64,000 bases of DNA from Myxococcales bacterium (GTDB taxonomy: Bacteria > Myxococcota_A > Polyangia > Polyangiales > Polyangiaceae): assembly GCA_016712525.1 (NCBI GenBank), contig JADJQX010000001.1, positions 1,674,001 through 1,738,000 of the forward strand, given 5' to 3'. This document shows, in pieces, positions 1-9,033 of this stretch (position 1 is the first letter of the stretch; every line of letters begins with the position of its first letter). A program made the position numbers and the translations under genes. The notes below the pieces were generated by a model. That model made no database searches, had not been told where the DNA came from, and saw only the letters and a program-made list of their open reading frames with translations.

Positions 1-928
1 AGAACATGAGCAAGAGCTCACGGTTCACCTTGCGGTAGCTCGCGAACCGGAGGAGCGCCACGGCCACCACCCCGGGCGCGGCATAGAGCGAGACGCTCCC
101 GAACGGCACGACCACGGTCCAGAGCTTCTTGGCCTCGGCGCTTCCGAGCACCATGGCGCGGAACGCCGGGTGGGTCATCGGGAGGGCGTAGAGGGCGGCC
201 GCTACGAGCACGGTGATGGCGGCGAACGAGAGCACGCCGCGCCGCTGCCGATGAAGAAATACGGCCACGAACGGCACGGCGATGACGAGGTGCCCCTTCG
301 TGGCGAGCGAGATGCCGAACACCACGGCGGCCGCGACGAGCTTCCGCTTGAATAGCAAATAGAGCGACGCGCAGAGGAGCGCCGTAGGCAGGAGATCGAG
401 CTGCCCGTGCACGTACGTGGCATAGAAGACGATGGGCGACAGCCAATAGGCCACGAGCGCGTCGTGCGCGTGCACGCGGAGCCAGCGCATCAAGAAGAGC
501 AGCACCGCGAGGTCGGCCAGCAAGAGCGGCACGCGCAGGAGGAGGAGCCCGAGGTGCGAGCTCGGGTCGAAGCTCGTGACGAGCGCCGGGAGCCACGACA
601 CCGAGAGGAGGCCGAGCATCCCGGGGCCATAGGGGAAGGCGAGCGTCTCGCCGCGCTCGAAGAAGGGAGTCCACGGCTCGGCGAACTTGCCATGCACGAA
701 CGCGTAGAGGAACGGCGCGAACCACTTCGTGGCGAAGTGGGACCCGAAGAGCATAGCCGCGAGCACCTTCGCGACGAGCCCGGCCCAAAACAGCTTGGAC
801 GAGCGGAGAGCGCGGAGCTCGGTCTTGAGCTCGTCGATGTCGAGCTCGACTTGAGCGCGGGGCCCGTCCATCGCCGGCGGGGCCTCGCTCGAGGGCTTGA
901 GGGGCGAGGGCCGCGCCTTGGCCGTCAT
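1..928 (-). CDS. GT-C-like multi-pass membrane glycosyltransferase (partial)
   Basis: Only the first 309 residues are visible; the C-terminus lies beyond the left window edge. A short polar, acidic N-terminus (about residues 20-42) is followed by many hydrophobic segments starting near residue 44. A loop motif VHGQLDLLPTALL resembles the GQ-D loop of polyprenyl-phosphate-sugar dependent GT-C transferases, so transfer of a sugar from a lipid-phosphate donor on the outer face of the inner membrane is inferred. The start ATG shares an ATGA overlap with the stop of the upstream GDPD-like gene, which fixes the start and implies translational coupling. The acceptor is unknown, and a non-enzymatic membrane protein cannot be excluded because the catalytic aspartates are not clear in the visible part. 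Confidence 0.7.
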   Translation of the reverse strand, partial: MTAKARPSPLKPSSEAPPAMDGPRAQVELDIDELKTELRALRSSKLFWAGLVAKVLAAMLFGSHFATKWFAPFLYAFVHGKFAEPWTPFFERGETLAFPYGPGMLGLLSVSWLPALVTSFDPSSHLGLLLLRVPLLLADLAVLLFLMRWLRVHAHDALVAYWLSPIVFYATYVHGQLDLLPTALLCASLYLLFKRKLVAAAVVFGISLATKGHLVIAVPFVAVFLHRQRRGVLSFAAITVLVAAALYALPMTHPAFRAMVLGSAEAKKLWTVVVPFGSVSLYAAPGVVAVALLRFASYRKVNRELLLMF

Positions 929-1509
929 GGGGCGGCCCAGAGCTCGGGTTTCTTGGTGCACACGGCGTGGTACGTGCGCCCCTCGAGGCTCGCGCGGAGG
1001 GCCTTGGCCTTCGCCTCGTCGTGGCCTTGGAGCTCGGGGCTCACGAGGCAGATCTTGAAGTGTTCCGCGATCTTGGCGAAGTCTTCGGCCGACCCGGGGA
1101 AGGCCTGGAAGCAGTCGACCCAGACCCACTCGGCCTTGCCGCGGAAGGCCATCACGGCCTCGATGGGCTCGACCTCGGAGTACCGCACGGCGAACCTGCG
1201 CTCGCCGGCCCGCGCGAGCTTCATGGCGGCGGGCACACTGCAATCGAGGAAGAAGTAGTCGCGGATGCCCGAGGCTTCGGCGAGCTCCATGACACGCGCC
1301 TCGATGCCCTCGGTCTTCACGTTGAAGATGCACGGCCGCGCGCCGATCGCGGGGAAAAACTCCTCGATCGTGGGGCCCTTCGTGAACGGATCGTGCGTGA
1401 CGAGCACGTCGTCGCCGCTCGAGCGAAGGTCGAATTCGATGCCCATCGTCGGCGGAACCGCGGAAAGGGCCTCGAGCGTGTTGATGCGGTGCTTGAACAA
1501 GCGAAGCAT
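925..1509 (-). CDS. Glycerophosphodiester phosphodiesterase-like protein
   Basis: 194 residues. The N-terminus carries a GDPD-type pattern: LFKHRINTLEAL (position of the usual HRG), GIEFDLR (metal-binding E.D) and VLVTHDP (second catalytic His-Asp). These are hallmarks of the TIM-barrel glycerophosphodiester phosphodiesterase fold, which hydrolyses phosphodiesters to an alcohol and glycerol phosphate. It is shorter than usual GDPDs (about 240 residues), has no signal peptide, and HRI replaces HRG, so its substrate may differ. The ATG at 1509 is preferred to the in-frame start at 1551 because the extra 14 residues look non-coding. Its stop overlaps the start of the downstream glycosyltransferase, so the two form an operon, possibly handling a phosphosugar or lipid head group. 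Confidence 0.7.
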   Translation of the reverse strand: MLRLFKHRINTLEALSAVPPTMGIEFDLRSSGDDVLVTHDPFTKGPTIEEFFPAIGARPCIFNVKTEGIEARVMELAEASGIRDYFFLDCSVPAAMKLARAGERRFAVRYSEVEPIEAVMAFRGKAEWVWVDCFQAFPGSAEDFAKIAEHFKICLVSPELQGHDEAKAKALRASLEGRTYHAVCTKKPELWAAP

Positions 1510-1607
1510 GGGAAGCGCGCGGGGTATACCGTGCGACCGGCCCCCGAGCAACGCGACCTTGGGATCATGCCTGAACGGAAGACCGGGCGTGATTGCCAGG
1601 GGCTTTC

Positions 1608-3242
1608 ATGGGTGCTACCGCCGTCGACGTGACGTCCAAGGAAGAGTCCGAACGGCCCGTCAGGATCGCGAAGCCCGAGGCCCCCTCGGGGTGGCGCGCG
1701 GCCCTGCCCGACGTGCTCCTCGGCGCTATCGCCGCCGTGGCCACCCTGCCGACGCTCCTGTACCCGTTCGGGCGAGACCAGGGGCTCTACCACTACGTCG
1801 CGCGCGAGTGGGTCCTCCGCGGGTCCGTTCCGTACAAAGACGTGCTCGACCACAAGACGCCGGGCATCTACCTGCTCCATGCGCTTTCGGTGCTCCTCTT
1901 CGGCGAGACGATGTGGGGCATTCGTGTGCTCGAGGCCCTCGGGGTGCTCGCGTTCGGCTTCGTGGCGGGCGCGCTCGTCGCCCCGCGCGGAGAGGCCCAT
2001 GCCCCCGGGGCGCGCGGGGCCGGCATGTTGGCCACGGTCGTCTTCTATTTCGGGCACTTCGACTTCTGGAGCACGGCGCAGAGCGAGATCTGGTACGCGG
2101 GCTTCGGCATGTGCGCGGTCTTGGCGGCGCGCCGGATCGAGCGCACGGAGCGGGCGGCCGCCCTGGTCGGACTCTTCGCGGGCATCGCCGTCCTCACGAA
2201 GCCGCCGAGCGTGTGGTTCGTGCTCGTGGCCGTGGTCGTCCTCGCCCTCAGGCTCCGCGGAGAGGGCAGGCTCACGCCGAAGAAGTGCGCGAGGGAGCTC
2301 GGGTGGCTCGTGGGCATGGGCGCGCTCGTGCCGGCCTTGGTGCTCGGGTATTTCGGCGTGAAGGGCGCGCTCCCGGCCATGAAGGACATCGTGGTGGGGG
2401 CGAACTCCTACTACGTGAAACATGAAGTCGGGGCGGTGGCCCGGCTCGATCAACACCTCGGGTATATCCTTTGGATCTTCGCTCCGACCTCGTACGTCCT
2501 CCTACCGGGCCTCGTCGTTGGGCTCGTCTTCGGAGCTCGTCGCAAGATCGCGCCGATCATCGAGACGTTCGCGCTCGGGCTCGGGCTCGTCCTCGCGGCC
2601 ACGTTGGCCGTGGCTATGCAGGGCAAGTTCTACCTCCTCCACTGGGGCTGCTTGCCGCTGCCGCTCGCGTACGCCGCCGTGGCCATCGCCGCGTGGGCCC
2701 TCACGAAGGCGCGGGTTTGGGTGCTCGCTTCCGTCTTCGTCGTCGTGGTGCTGCTCGGGTATCGGGCGACCGAATACTTCGCGAACGCCTTTCCGGTCCA
2801 GCGGGACACTCTCGATGCGGAGATCAAGTACCTCCAGGGCACGTACGATCGCCGCGCGTTTGACGTGAGGTTTCAGTCCGCCGCGATCGGTTTCTTCTTC
2901 CACGACAGCCGCGACGTCGGGACGTGGCTCGAGGCTCACACGACACCTGACGAGACCGTCACCGTTCGCGGCTTCCAGCCCGAGATCTACGTGGTCGCGC
3001 ATAGGCGCCACGCGGGCCGCTTCTTCTGGACGACCTTCCTCACGAACCCCGCGCGGGCCTACCGCCGGGAGGAGTGGCTCGCCGAGGAGCTGCGGGACTT
3101 CACCGAACATCCGCCCAAGTACGTCGTCGCGCTCGACTTCATGCACGAAGGGCTCGACTCGGCCGAGTACCACGAGGCCCGTGGGTACACGCGGGTCGCG
3201 GCCTTTCCGGGGTACGTGATCCTCGAGCGCGCCGCGAAGTAG
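1608..3242 (+). CDS. GT39/ArnT-like polytopic glycosyltransferase
   Basis: 544 residues with roughly ten hydrophobic segments and a soluble C-terminal domain. The first periplasmic loop has GRDQGLYHYVAREW followed by DHKTPGIYLLHA, an arrangement typical of GT-C family 39 enzymes (Asp near the first TM, then a K-P element before TM2). Members move a sugar from polyprenyl phosphate onto protein or lipid. ATG 1608 is chosen over TTG 1593 because AGGGG lies 5 bases upstream of the ATG. It is a clear paralogue of the protein at 5188-6780: both have the two motifs above, MKDIVVGAN-YYV in the middle and RGFQPE near the end. It starts 98 bp from the divergent GDPD-like gene. The acceptor is unknown. 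Confidence 0.8.
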   Translation: MGATAVDVTSKEESERPVRIAKPEAPSGWRAALPDVLLGAIAAVATLPTLLYPFGRDQGLYHYVAREWVLRGSVPYKDVLDHKTPGIYLLHALSVLLFGETMWGIRVLEALGVLAFGFVAGALVAPRGEAHAPGARGAGMLATVVFYFGHFDFWSTAQSEIWYAGFGMCAVLAARRIERTERAAALVGLFAGIAVLTKPPSVWFVLVAVVVLALRLRGEGRLTPKKCARELGWLVGMGALVPALVLGYFGVKGALPAMKDIVVGANSYYVKHEVGAVARLDQHLGYILWIFAPTSYVLLPGLVVGLVFGARRKIAPIIETFALGLGLVLAATLAVAMQGKFYLLHWGCLPLPLAYAAVAIAAWALTKARVWVLASVFVVVVLLGYRATEYFANAFPVQRDTLDAEIKYLQGTYDRRAFDVRFQSAAIGFFFHDSRDVGTWLEAHTTPDETVTVRGFQPEIYVVAHRRHAGRFFWTTFLTNPARAYRREEWLAEELRDFTEHPPKYVVALDFMHEGLDSAEYHEARGYTRVAAFPGYVILERAAK

Positions 3243-3311
3243 TCTGCGGCGCGCGTCGCCGCAAGTCTTGGGTGGAGCCGCCTGAGCGAATGGCGTAACC
3301 TGTCCAGGCTT

Positions 3312-5210
3312 ATGCTTCCCGTTGCTCGTCGTGTGCCCCTCGCCCTCGTCGCGGGCGCGCTGCTCGCCGGCCTGCTCGCCGTCGACCTCGCTTCCGTATC
3401 TGCGCATGGCGTCGCGTCTCCCGCGCGTGGCGCCGCCTTCCTCCTCGTCGTGGCGTGGGCGGTGGGGAGGCTCGTGTGGGGCCTCGCGCGAGGTTCCCGT
3501 TCCCCGACGACGTCCTTCGTACTGCCTATTCCGCTCGGGGTCGCCGTGCTCGCGCTCGTCTATGCGGCCTCGGTGGCGGCGGGCGCGCAGCGGGTTTACC
3601 CCTTCGTCGCATACGGGCTCGCGGCGGCGGGCCTCGTCGTGACACGCACCGATCGCGCCCTCCGCAGGCGCATGTCGATTCGGAGGCTCCTCGTGGCGGC
3701 GGCCGTCGCGGGGCTCGCGCTCCGTGGGGTGTGGCTCGTCGATCGGCTCGACCTCACGAAGGTGACCACGACGGCCTACTCGTGGGTGGACACGCCCCTC
3801 TGGCTCACCATCGCGCACGCCGCGGAGCGCACGTTCCCGCCCGAGGACCTGCTCTTCGCCGGCCAGAGGCTCAATTACCATTATGGCCTCGGCCTCGTCG
3901 TCGGGGCCATCCGTGGGGCGACGGGCCTTTCGGTGCAGGCGGCCTATTTCTCGGCCTTGGCGTCGTTCGCCGTCCTGCTCCCTGCGGTCGTGGCGCGGAC
4001 CGCGGCGCTGCTCTTCCCCCTGCGCGCGCGTGGTCTAGCGGTGGTCGCGTTTGCGGCCTTGGCCCTCACGAAGCTCGTGGTCTTCAACTTCCCGTCCATG
4101 TGCGCGCTCCCGGTCACGGTGGCGCTCGTCGCGGTCCTCGTGCGCATGAAGAGGCCGGGGGAGGTCGCGCTCGTCGCCCTTGGCCTCGGGTTCGTGATGC
4201 TCACGAAAGAGGTCGACTACGTGCTCCTGCTCGCCGTCGGCGGGCTCGTGGCGCTCGACCGCGCCGCGCGCGAGCGACAGGCGCTCCCCCTCGTGGCCCT
4301 CGGGCTCGCGGTGATCACGACGCGCCCGCTCTACGAGCGCCTCCTCCGCCCCGATCAACACTCCAAGCTCGCGCCCTTCGTCGAGCATCTCGACCCCGCG
4401 TGGATAGGCTCCGAGATGGATCGCGTGGCGATGCGCGTCGCGCTCGCGGTCGCCCTCGTCGCTTTCGGTGTGTCGTTCGTGCGCGCGCGGCCCCACATCG
4501 CCCGAGTCGCGTTCGGGGCGAGCCTCGTGTACGCAGCGCTCCTCGGGCTCTCGTGGGCGGTGAAGCCGGTGTTCGTCCCGCCCATGGACCCGTTCTCGTA
4601 CGGCTGGATCTTGCTCGACATGGAGCAGTTCGAGCTCCACGGGTGGTTCGTGCTCGCGACCACCGTCGCGGCTCTCGTGGCGTCGTTCGTGGGACGTCTC
4701 GAAGGTGGAGTGGCGGGCCGGGCGGCGGCCACGAGCGCCACGGTGGGCTTCGCGGTCCTCGCGTTCGTGAGCACGTTCCGGAGCACGCCGCTCGCTGGCA
4801 AGAACCCGCGTCCCGAGGAGCGCGGTCCCGACCCGGTGCACGGGCTGCTCGAGAATGTCCCCACGCAGGGCACGCTGCTCGCCGCGCAGCGCCTCAACTG
4901 GAACTACGAGAACCCGCACTGGGCGGCGTTCTTCGGGCACCGCTTCTACTTTCTACGGCGCGGGCGCTGGGCCACCGCCTATCCGGACTTTCAAGAGAGA
5001 TGGCGCGACAACGACGCCCTCTTTCGAATGTCGGACCGCGACGCTGCCCTCGCGCTCGTCCGGAAATACGGAATCACCCATCTCGTCGACGAGGTGTCGC
5101 GGCCCTCCCCGTGGCTCGCCTCCGAGCGCCCGCTCGGCGAAAACCCGTACTACCGCGTCTACGACCTCCGCCCCCTCGTAGCCGCGCCTACCGCCCGCTC
5201 CGCTCCATGA
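3312..5210 (+). CDS. Large integral membrane protein, GT-C-like
   Basis: 632 residues, about twelve hydrophobic segments, starting with an Arg-containing signal-anchor. A loop after the early TM segments has SWVDTPLWLTIAHAAE and then RLNYHYGLG, the acidic and aromatic loop type seen in uncharacterised bacterial GT-C proteins. The C-terminal part (about residues 510-620) is a soluble domain with RLNWNYENPHWAAFFGHRFYF motifs and a predicted alpha/beta end, as in the neighbouring GT39-like proteins. It follows the 1608-3242 gene by 69 bp on the same strand, so co-transcription is likely. It converges with the minus-strand paralogue, with a 23-bp coding overlap at the 3' ends. Function is inferred from fold type and neighbours only. 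Confidence 0.7.
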   Translation: MLPVARRVPLALVAGALLAGLLAVDLASVSAHGVASPARGAAFLLVVAWAVGRLVWGLARGSRSPTTSFVLPIPLGVAVLALVYAASVAAGAQRVYPFVAYGLAAAGLVVTRTDRALRRRMSIRRLLVAAAVAGLALRGVWLVDRLDLTKVTTTAYSWVDTPLWLTIAHAAERTFPPEDLLFAGQRLNYHYGLGLVVGAIRGATGLSVQAAYFSALASFAVLLPAVVARTAALLFPLRARGLAVVAFAALALTKLVVFNFPSMCALPVTVALVAVLVRMKRPGEVALVALGLGFVMLTKEVDYVLLLAVGGLVALDRAARERQALPLVALGLAVITTRPLYERLLRPDQHSKLAPFVEHLDPAWIGSEMDRVAMRVALAVALVAFGVSFVRARPHIARVAFGASLVYAALLGLSWAVKPVFVPPMDPFSYGWILLDMEQFELHGWFVLATTVAALVASFVGRLEGGVAGRAAATSATVGFAVLAFVSTFRSTPLAGKNPRPEERGPDPVHGLLENVPTQGTLLAAQRLNWNYENPHWAAFFGHRFYFLRRGRWATAYPDFQERWRDNDALFRMSDRDAALALVRKYGITHLVDEVSRPSPWLASERPLGENPYYRVYDLRPLVAAPTARSAP

Positions 5211-6780
5211 TCACGAAATACCCGCGCTCCACGATCGGCCGATACCCACGCGCCTCGTAGTAGGCAGGGTTCGCGGCGTCGAGGTCGGGGTAGTCCCGGC
5301 GGGCGACGAGATACCGTGGCTTCGTTTCGGCCAGGGCCTTCTCGTCCTCGGCGAGGTACTCCTCCCGCCGGTAGGCGCGGGCCGGATGCGTGAGGAAGAG
5401 CGTCCAATAGAAGCGCCCCGGGTACCTCCTTTGCGCGCTCGCGTAGACCTCGGGCTGAAAGCCTCGCACGAGGACGGGCTCGTCTTCTTTCGTGTGCTCC
5501 TTGAGCCAGAGTCCCACCCACTCCGAGTCGGCGTAGTCGAAGTGGATATCGGCGAACGAGTACCTGTGGAGGTACCACTGGCGATCGTCTTTCCCCGAGA
5601 GATAGCGCGAGACGGCGAGCTGCTGCTCGACCCACCTGCGACCCGTGGGGGACGTGAAATACCCCGCGAGCACCACGAGCCACGGCGCGAGCCGGGTCGC
5701 GCGCGCCGAGAAACCGAGCCCGCCGAGGCCTCGCGACGCGCCCTCCGAGGCGAGCACCCCGAGCAGCGCGAGCGGCGCGATCATGGGTGTAAAGTGCAGA
5801 AGATAGAACTTCATCTGCATGGCGATGCAGACGAAGCACGCCACGGAGACGCCGAGGGCGCGGCCATACGACGCGCGCGTCTCGCTGTCTCCCACGCGTC
5901 GCGCGATGGCATACGCGACCGCCGCGGCGGCCACCACGAGCGCGCCGAGGGGCGAGGTGTGCGCGAGGTACCCTTGGATGGCGTCGACCCCGTCGGCCAC
6001 GGGGTTCTTCGCGTGCTCGTGAGACACGTAGTACCCATTGGCGCCCACGACGATGTCCTTCATGGCCGCGAGCGCGCCGTGCTTCGCGAAGTAAACGAGC
6101 GTGACCGCGAGGGGGACGGCCCCACCCACGGCGAACGTCACGCCGGTGCGCGCGATCGCCTTCACGTCGGCCTTTTGCTCCCGGAGGCGTTTGCCGAGCA
6201 CGATCACCACCGCGAGCCCCACCCACATCACGGGCGGCTTCATGACGAGCGCCGCGCCGAGCGCGAGCCCCGAGACGAAGGGCAGGGCGCGCCGCTCCGG
6301 GGCGTGGTGCTGGGCCGCCGCGAGCGCGAGGCACCCGAGCATCGTGTAGTGGAGCTCGCTCTGCGCCGTGTCCCAGAAGTTCAAGACCCCGTAGTAGAAG
6401 AGCGTCACGAAGAGCGCCGCGCGCCCCACCGTGCCCCGCGCGATGGGCTTCCCCGGGGCGGCCGCGAGCCAGGCCACGACGAACGCCATGGCGAGCACAC
6501 CGGCGAGGTCGATGATTCGGATGCCCCACATCACCTCGCCGAACACCTTCACCGAGAGGGCGTGGAGCACGTAGATGCCGGGCGTTTTGTGGTCGAACAC
6601 GTCCCGGTAGGGGATGGCGCCGCGGAGGGCCCACTCTCGGCCCACGTAGTAGTAGAGCCCCTGGTCGCGCCCGAACGGGTACACGAACGACGCCACGCCG
6701 AAGACGATCGCGACGACGAGCCCCGCGGCGTCCTCGAGGGAAAAACGCGGGCGTTCGGGGGCGGGCGGAGGCGTGCTCAT
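5188..6780 (-). CDS. GT39/ArnT-like polytopic glycosyltransferase (paralogue)
   Basis: 530 residues. GRDQGLYYYVGREW and DHKTPGIYVLHA mark the GT39-like first loop; MKDIVVGANGYYV and LVRGFQPEVYA are shared with the protein at 1608-3242, making these two recent paralogues in opposite orientation around the 3312-5210 gene. The frame stays open far upstream (to 8931), but that part is arginine/histidine-rich shadow of macA/macB; the ATG at 6780 is the natural start, with MSTPPPAPERPRFSLED leading into the first TM. The 150 bp between this start and macA holds both divergent promoters. Probably glycosylates a lipid or protein acceptor of the envelope using a polyprenyl-phosphate sugar. Confidence 0.8.
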   Translation of the reverse strand: MSTPPPAPERPRFSLEDAAGLVVAIVFGVASFVYPFGRDQGLYYYVGREWALRGAIPYRDVFDHKTPGIYVLHALSVKVFGEVMWGIRIIDLAGVLAMAFVVAWLAAAPGKPIARGTVGRAALFVTLFYYGVLNFWDTAQSELHYTMLGCLALAAAQHHAPERRALPFVSGLALGAALVMKPPVMWVGLAVVIVLGKRLREQKADVKAIARTGVTFAVGGAVPLAVTLVYFAKHGALAAMKDIVVGANGYYVSHEHAKNPVADGVDAIQGYLAHTSPLGALVVAAAAVAYAIARRVGDSETRASYGRALGVSVACFVCIAMQMKFYLLHFTPMIAPLALLGVLASEGASRGLGGLGFSARATRLAPWLVVLAGYFTSPTGRRWVEQQLAVSRYLSGKDDRQWYLHRYSFADIHFDYADSEWVGLWLKEHTKEDEPVLVRGFQPEVYASAQRRYPGRFYWTLFLTHPARAYRREEYLAEDEKALAETKPRYLVARRDYPDLDAANPAYYEARGYRPIVERGYFVIMERSGR

Positions 6781-6930
6781 TCTCTCGGGTCGCGCATAGC
6801 ACGGAACCCGGACGGCCCGAGCCCGCGCCGCGGACAGGCCGTTAAATCGCCCTGCGCAAGATTGGGCTCGTGGCCCGTGCCGCGGAAACCCGCGAATTTC
6901 GCTGCGTTTTCGAGTACCTTCGGGTGTGGA

Positions 6931-8292
6931 ATGAAGCGTGTCCTCTGGATCGTCGTAGGTCTCGTCGTCGCGGCGCTCGCCGTCTTCGGGGGCCTGAAGC
7001 TCGTCGCGCAGGCCGACAAGGTCGAGATCGACTACAAAACGGCGAAGGTCCAGAAGCAGAAGCTCGTCGCCCAGGTGACGGCCAGCGGCACGCTCTCGGC
7101 CCGCGTCACGGTGCAGGTGGGCAGCCAAGTGTCCGGGCGCGTGCAAGAGATCTTCGTCGACTGGAACTCGCCCGTGAAGAAGGGCCAGCTCATCGCACGC
7201 ATCGATCCGCAGCTCTTCCAGGCCCAGGCGGCGCAGGCCAACGCGAACTACGTGTCGGCCAAGGCGCAGCTCGCCCGCGCCGAGGTGCTCGCGTTCGACG
7301 CCGATCGCATCTACACCCGCGCCAAGGCCCTCGCGGCCCAGTCGCTCGCCGGGCAGGCCGAGGTCGACACCGCCGAGACGAACGCCAAGGTCGCCAAGAC
7401 GCAGATCGACGTGGCGAAGGCCGCCGTCGAGCAGACGCTCGCCGCCCTCAACCTCGCGCAGGTGAACCTGTCGTACACCAAGATCATCTCGCCGATCGAC
7501 GGCGTGGTCATCTCGCGCAACGTCGACGTGGGCCAGACCGTGGCCGCGTCGCTCTCGGCCCCGGTGCTCTTCACCATCGCCGAGGACCTCAAGAAAATGC
7601 AGCTCGACACCAACGTGGCCGAGAGCGACGTGGGCCGCATGGAGCCCGGGATGCGCGCGCAGTTCACGGTCGACGCGTACCCGGGCGTGAAGTTCCCCGG
7701 GGAGATCGCGCTCATCCGCTACGCGCCGCAGACCGTGCAGAACGTGGTCACGTACGACGCGGTCGTCGCCGTCGACAACTCCGACCTGCGGCTCCGCCCC
7801 GGCATGACGGCCACGATCGCGATCGTGTACCAAGAGCGCGAGAGCGCCCTCGTGGTGCCGAACGCGGCGCTTCGGTTCAAGCCCCCGAAGGAGGTCGACG
7901 CCGGCGCACAAGACGCCTCGGCCGTCCCGCCCCCTTGGGCGAGCGAGGGCGGCGCCGACGGCGGGGAGGGGTTCCATCGTCGTCACGGCGACGGCGGCCC
8001 GCGCGACGGTGGCGGCGGAGGCTTCCGCGGCAATGGCGGTGGCGAGGGGCGCTCCCGCAAGAAGGTGTATGTTCTCCGCAACGGGGACCCTGTCGGCGTC
8101 GACGTGCGCACCGGCCTCACGGACGGCTCGTTCACCGAGATCCTCGCGGGCGAGCTCGCCGAGGGCGATCTCGTGATCACCGACGCGACGACCAAGGGCC
8201 AGAAGCCCGCCGCGGCCGCGGGCGCTGCGCCCGGCATGAGCCCCATGAGCGGCGGCGGCGGCGGTGGCACGGGCCGCCGGCAAGGCTTCTGA
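6931..8292 (+). CDS. macA: MacA-type periplasmic adaptor (HlyD/MFP family)
   Basis: 453 residues. One N-terminal TM anchor (about 3-24), then a biotinyl-lipoyl domain beginning ASGTLSARVTVQVGSQVSG, a long alpha-helical hairpin (about 95-185) with Ala-rich heptads, and the return lipoyl strand ISPIDGVVISRNVDVGQTV. It is the membrane-fusion protein that links an inner-membrane MacB transporter to an outer-membrane channel; no TolC gene is in the window. Odd feature: residues about 320-376 are a Gly/Asp/Ala-rich, low-complexity insertion placed between the barrel domain and the membrane-proximal domain, and the C-terminus is again Gly-rich. The ATG lies inside a longer open frame whose upstream part is antisense to the glycosyltransferase. 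ATPase and permease genes follow immediately. Confidence 0.88.
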   Translation: MKRVLWIVVGLVVAALAVFGGLKLVAQADKVEIDYKTAKVQKQKLVAQVTASGTLSARVTVQVGSQVSGRVQEIFVDWNSPVKKGQLIARIDPQLFQAQAAQANANYVSAKAQLARAEVLAFDADRIYTRAKALAAQSLAGQAEVDTAETNAKVAKTQIDVAKAAVEQTLAALNLAQVNLSYTKIISPIDGVVISRNVDVGQTVAASLSAPVLFTIAEDLKKMQLDTNVAESDVGRMEPGMRAQFTVDAYPGVKFPGEIALIRYAPQTVQNVVTYDAVVAVDNSDLRLRPGMTATIAIVYQERESALVVPNAALRFKPPKEVDAGAQDASAVPPPWASEGGADGGEGFHRRHGDGGPRDGGGGGFRGNGGGEGRSRKKVYVLRNGDPVGVDVRTGLTDGSFTEILAGELAEGDLVITDATTKGQKPAAAAGAAPGMSPMSGGGGGGTGRRQGF

Positions 8293-8298
8293 GGAGCC

Positions 8299-9033
8299 AT
8301 GGCCGACGAGCCGCAGATCCGCGTGAAGGACCTCATGAAGGTCTACACCACGGGCGACGTGGTGGTGCGCGCGCTCGCCGGGGTCTCGCTCACGATCGAG
8401 AAGGGCGAGTTCGTGGCCATCATGGGGTCGTCCGGCAGCGGCAAGAGCACGCTCATGAACGTGCTCGGATGCCTCGACAAACCCACGAGCGGCGAGTACT
8501 GGCTCGCCGGCCGCGAGGTGTCGAAGCTCGACAAAAACGCCCTCGCCGAGGTGAGGAACCACACGCTCGGCTTCGTGTTTCAGAGCTTCAACCTGCTCGC
8601 GCGCACGAGCGCCGTCGAGAACGTGGAGCTCCCGCTGCTCTACCAGGGCGTGGGTGGGCGTGAGCGCCGCGAGCGCGCGACCGAGGCGCTCCAGCGCGTG
8701 GGCCTCGGCAAACGCCTCGACCACGTGCCGAGCCAGCTCTCGGGCGGTCAACAGCAGCGCGTGGCCATCGCGCGCGCGCTCGTGGGGCGCCCCAAGGTCA
8801 TCTTGGCCGACGAGCCCACCGGCAACCTCGACTCGCGCACGAGCCTCGAGGTGATGAAGCTCTTTCAAGACTTGAGCAACACGGGCATCACCATCGCGCT
8901 CGTCACGCACGAGCCCGACATCGCCGAGCACATGTCGCGCGTGGTCGTCGTGAAGGACGGGCTCATCGTCGAAGACCGCCGGCAGACCCCGAAAGAGGCC
9001 GTCGTGCCACCCCCGAAGGAGGGCGCGCCGTGA
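8299..9033 (+). CDS. macB: MacB-type ABC transporter ATPase
   Basis: 244 residues, a single ABC ATPase domain. Walker A is GSSGSGKS (about 50-57), Q-loop FVFQSFNLL, signature LSGGQQQR, Walker B VILADEPTGNLDS and switch His in VTHEP. This is the LolD/MacB/FtsE-type clade that powers mechanotransmission rather than substrate transport through the membrane. In Escherichia coli MacB the ATPase is fused to the permease; here they are separate genes. The start is 6 bp after the adaptor stop, and the 3' end overlaps the permease by GTGA, so all three are translated as one unit. The C-terminal tail (PKEAVVPPPKEG) is a short Pro-rich extension. Confidence 0.9.
   Translation: MADEPQIRVKDLMKVYTTGDVVVRALAGVSLTIEKGEFVAIMGSSGSGKSTLMNVLGCLDKPTSGEYWLAGREVSKLDKNALAEVRNHTLGFVFQSFNLLARTSAVENVELPLLYQGVGGRERRERATEALQRVGLGKRLDHVPSQLSGGQQQRVAIARALVGRPKVILADEPTGNLDSRTSLEVMKLFQDLSNTGITIALVTHEPDIAEHMSRVVVVKDGLIVEDRRQTPKEAVVPPPKEGAP

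Noticed and set aside
18..788. 256-residue minus-strand frame at the left edge
   Set aside because: Arginine-rich shadow; the true membrane protein is in another minus-strand frame with ATGA coupling at 925-928.
6781..8931. Upstream open extension of the minus-strand glycosyltransferase frame
   Set aside because: Antisense to macA and macB, His/Arg/Ala-rich low-complexity translation; the real protein begins at the ATG at 6780.
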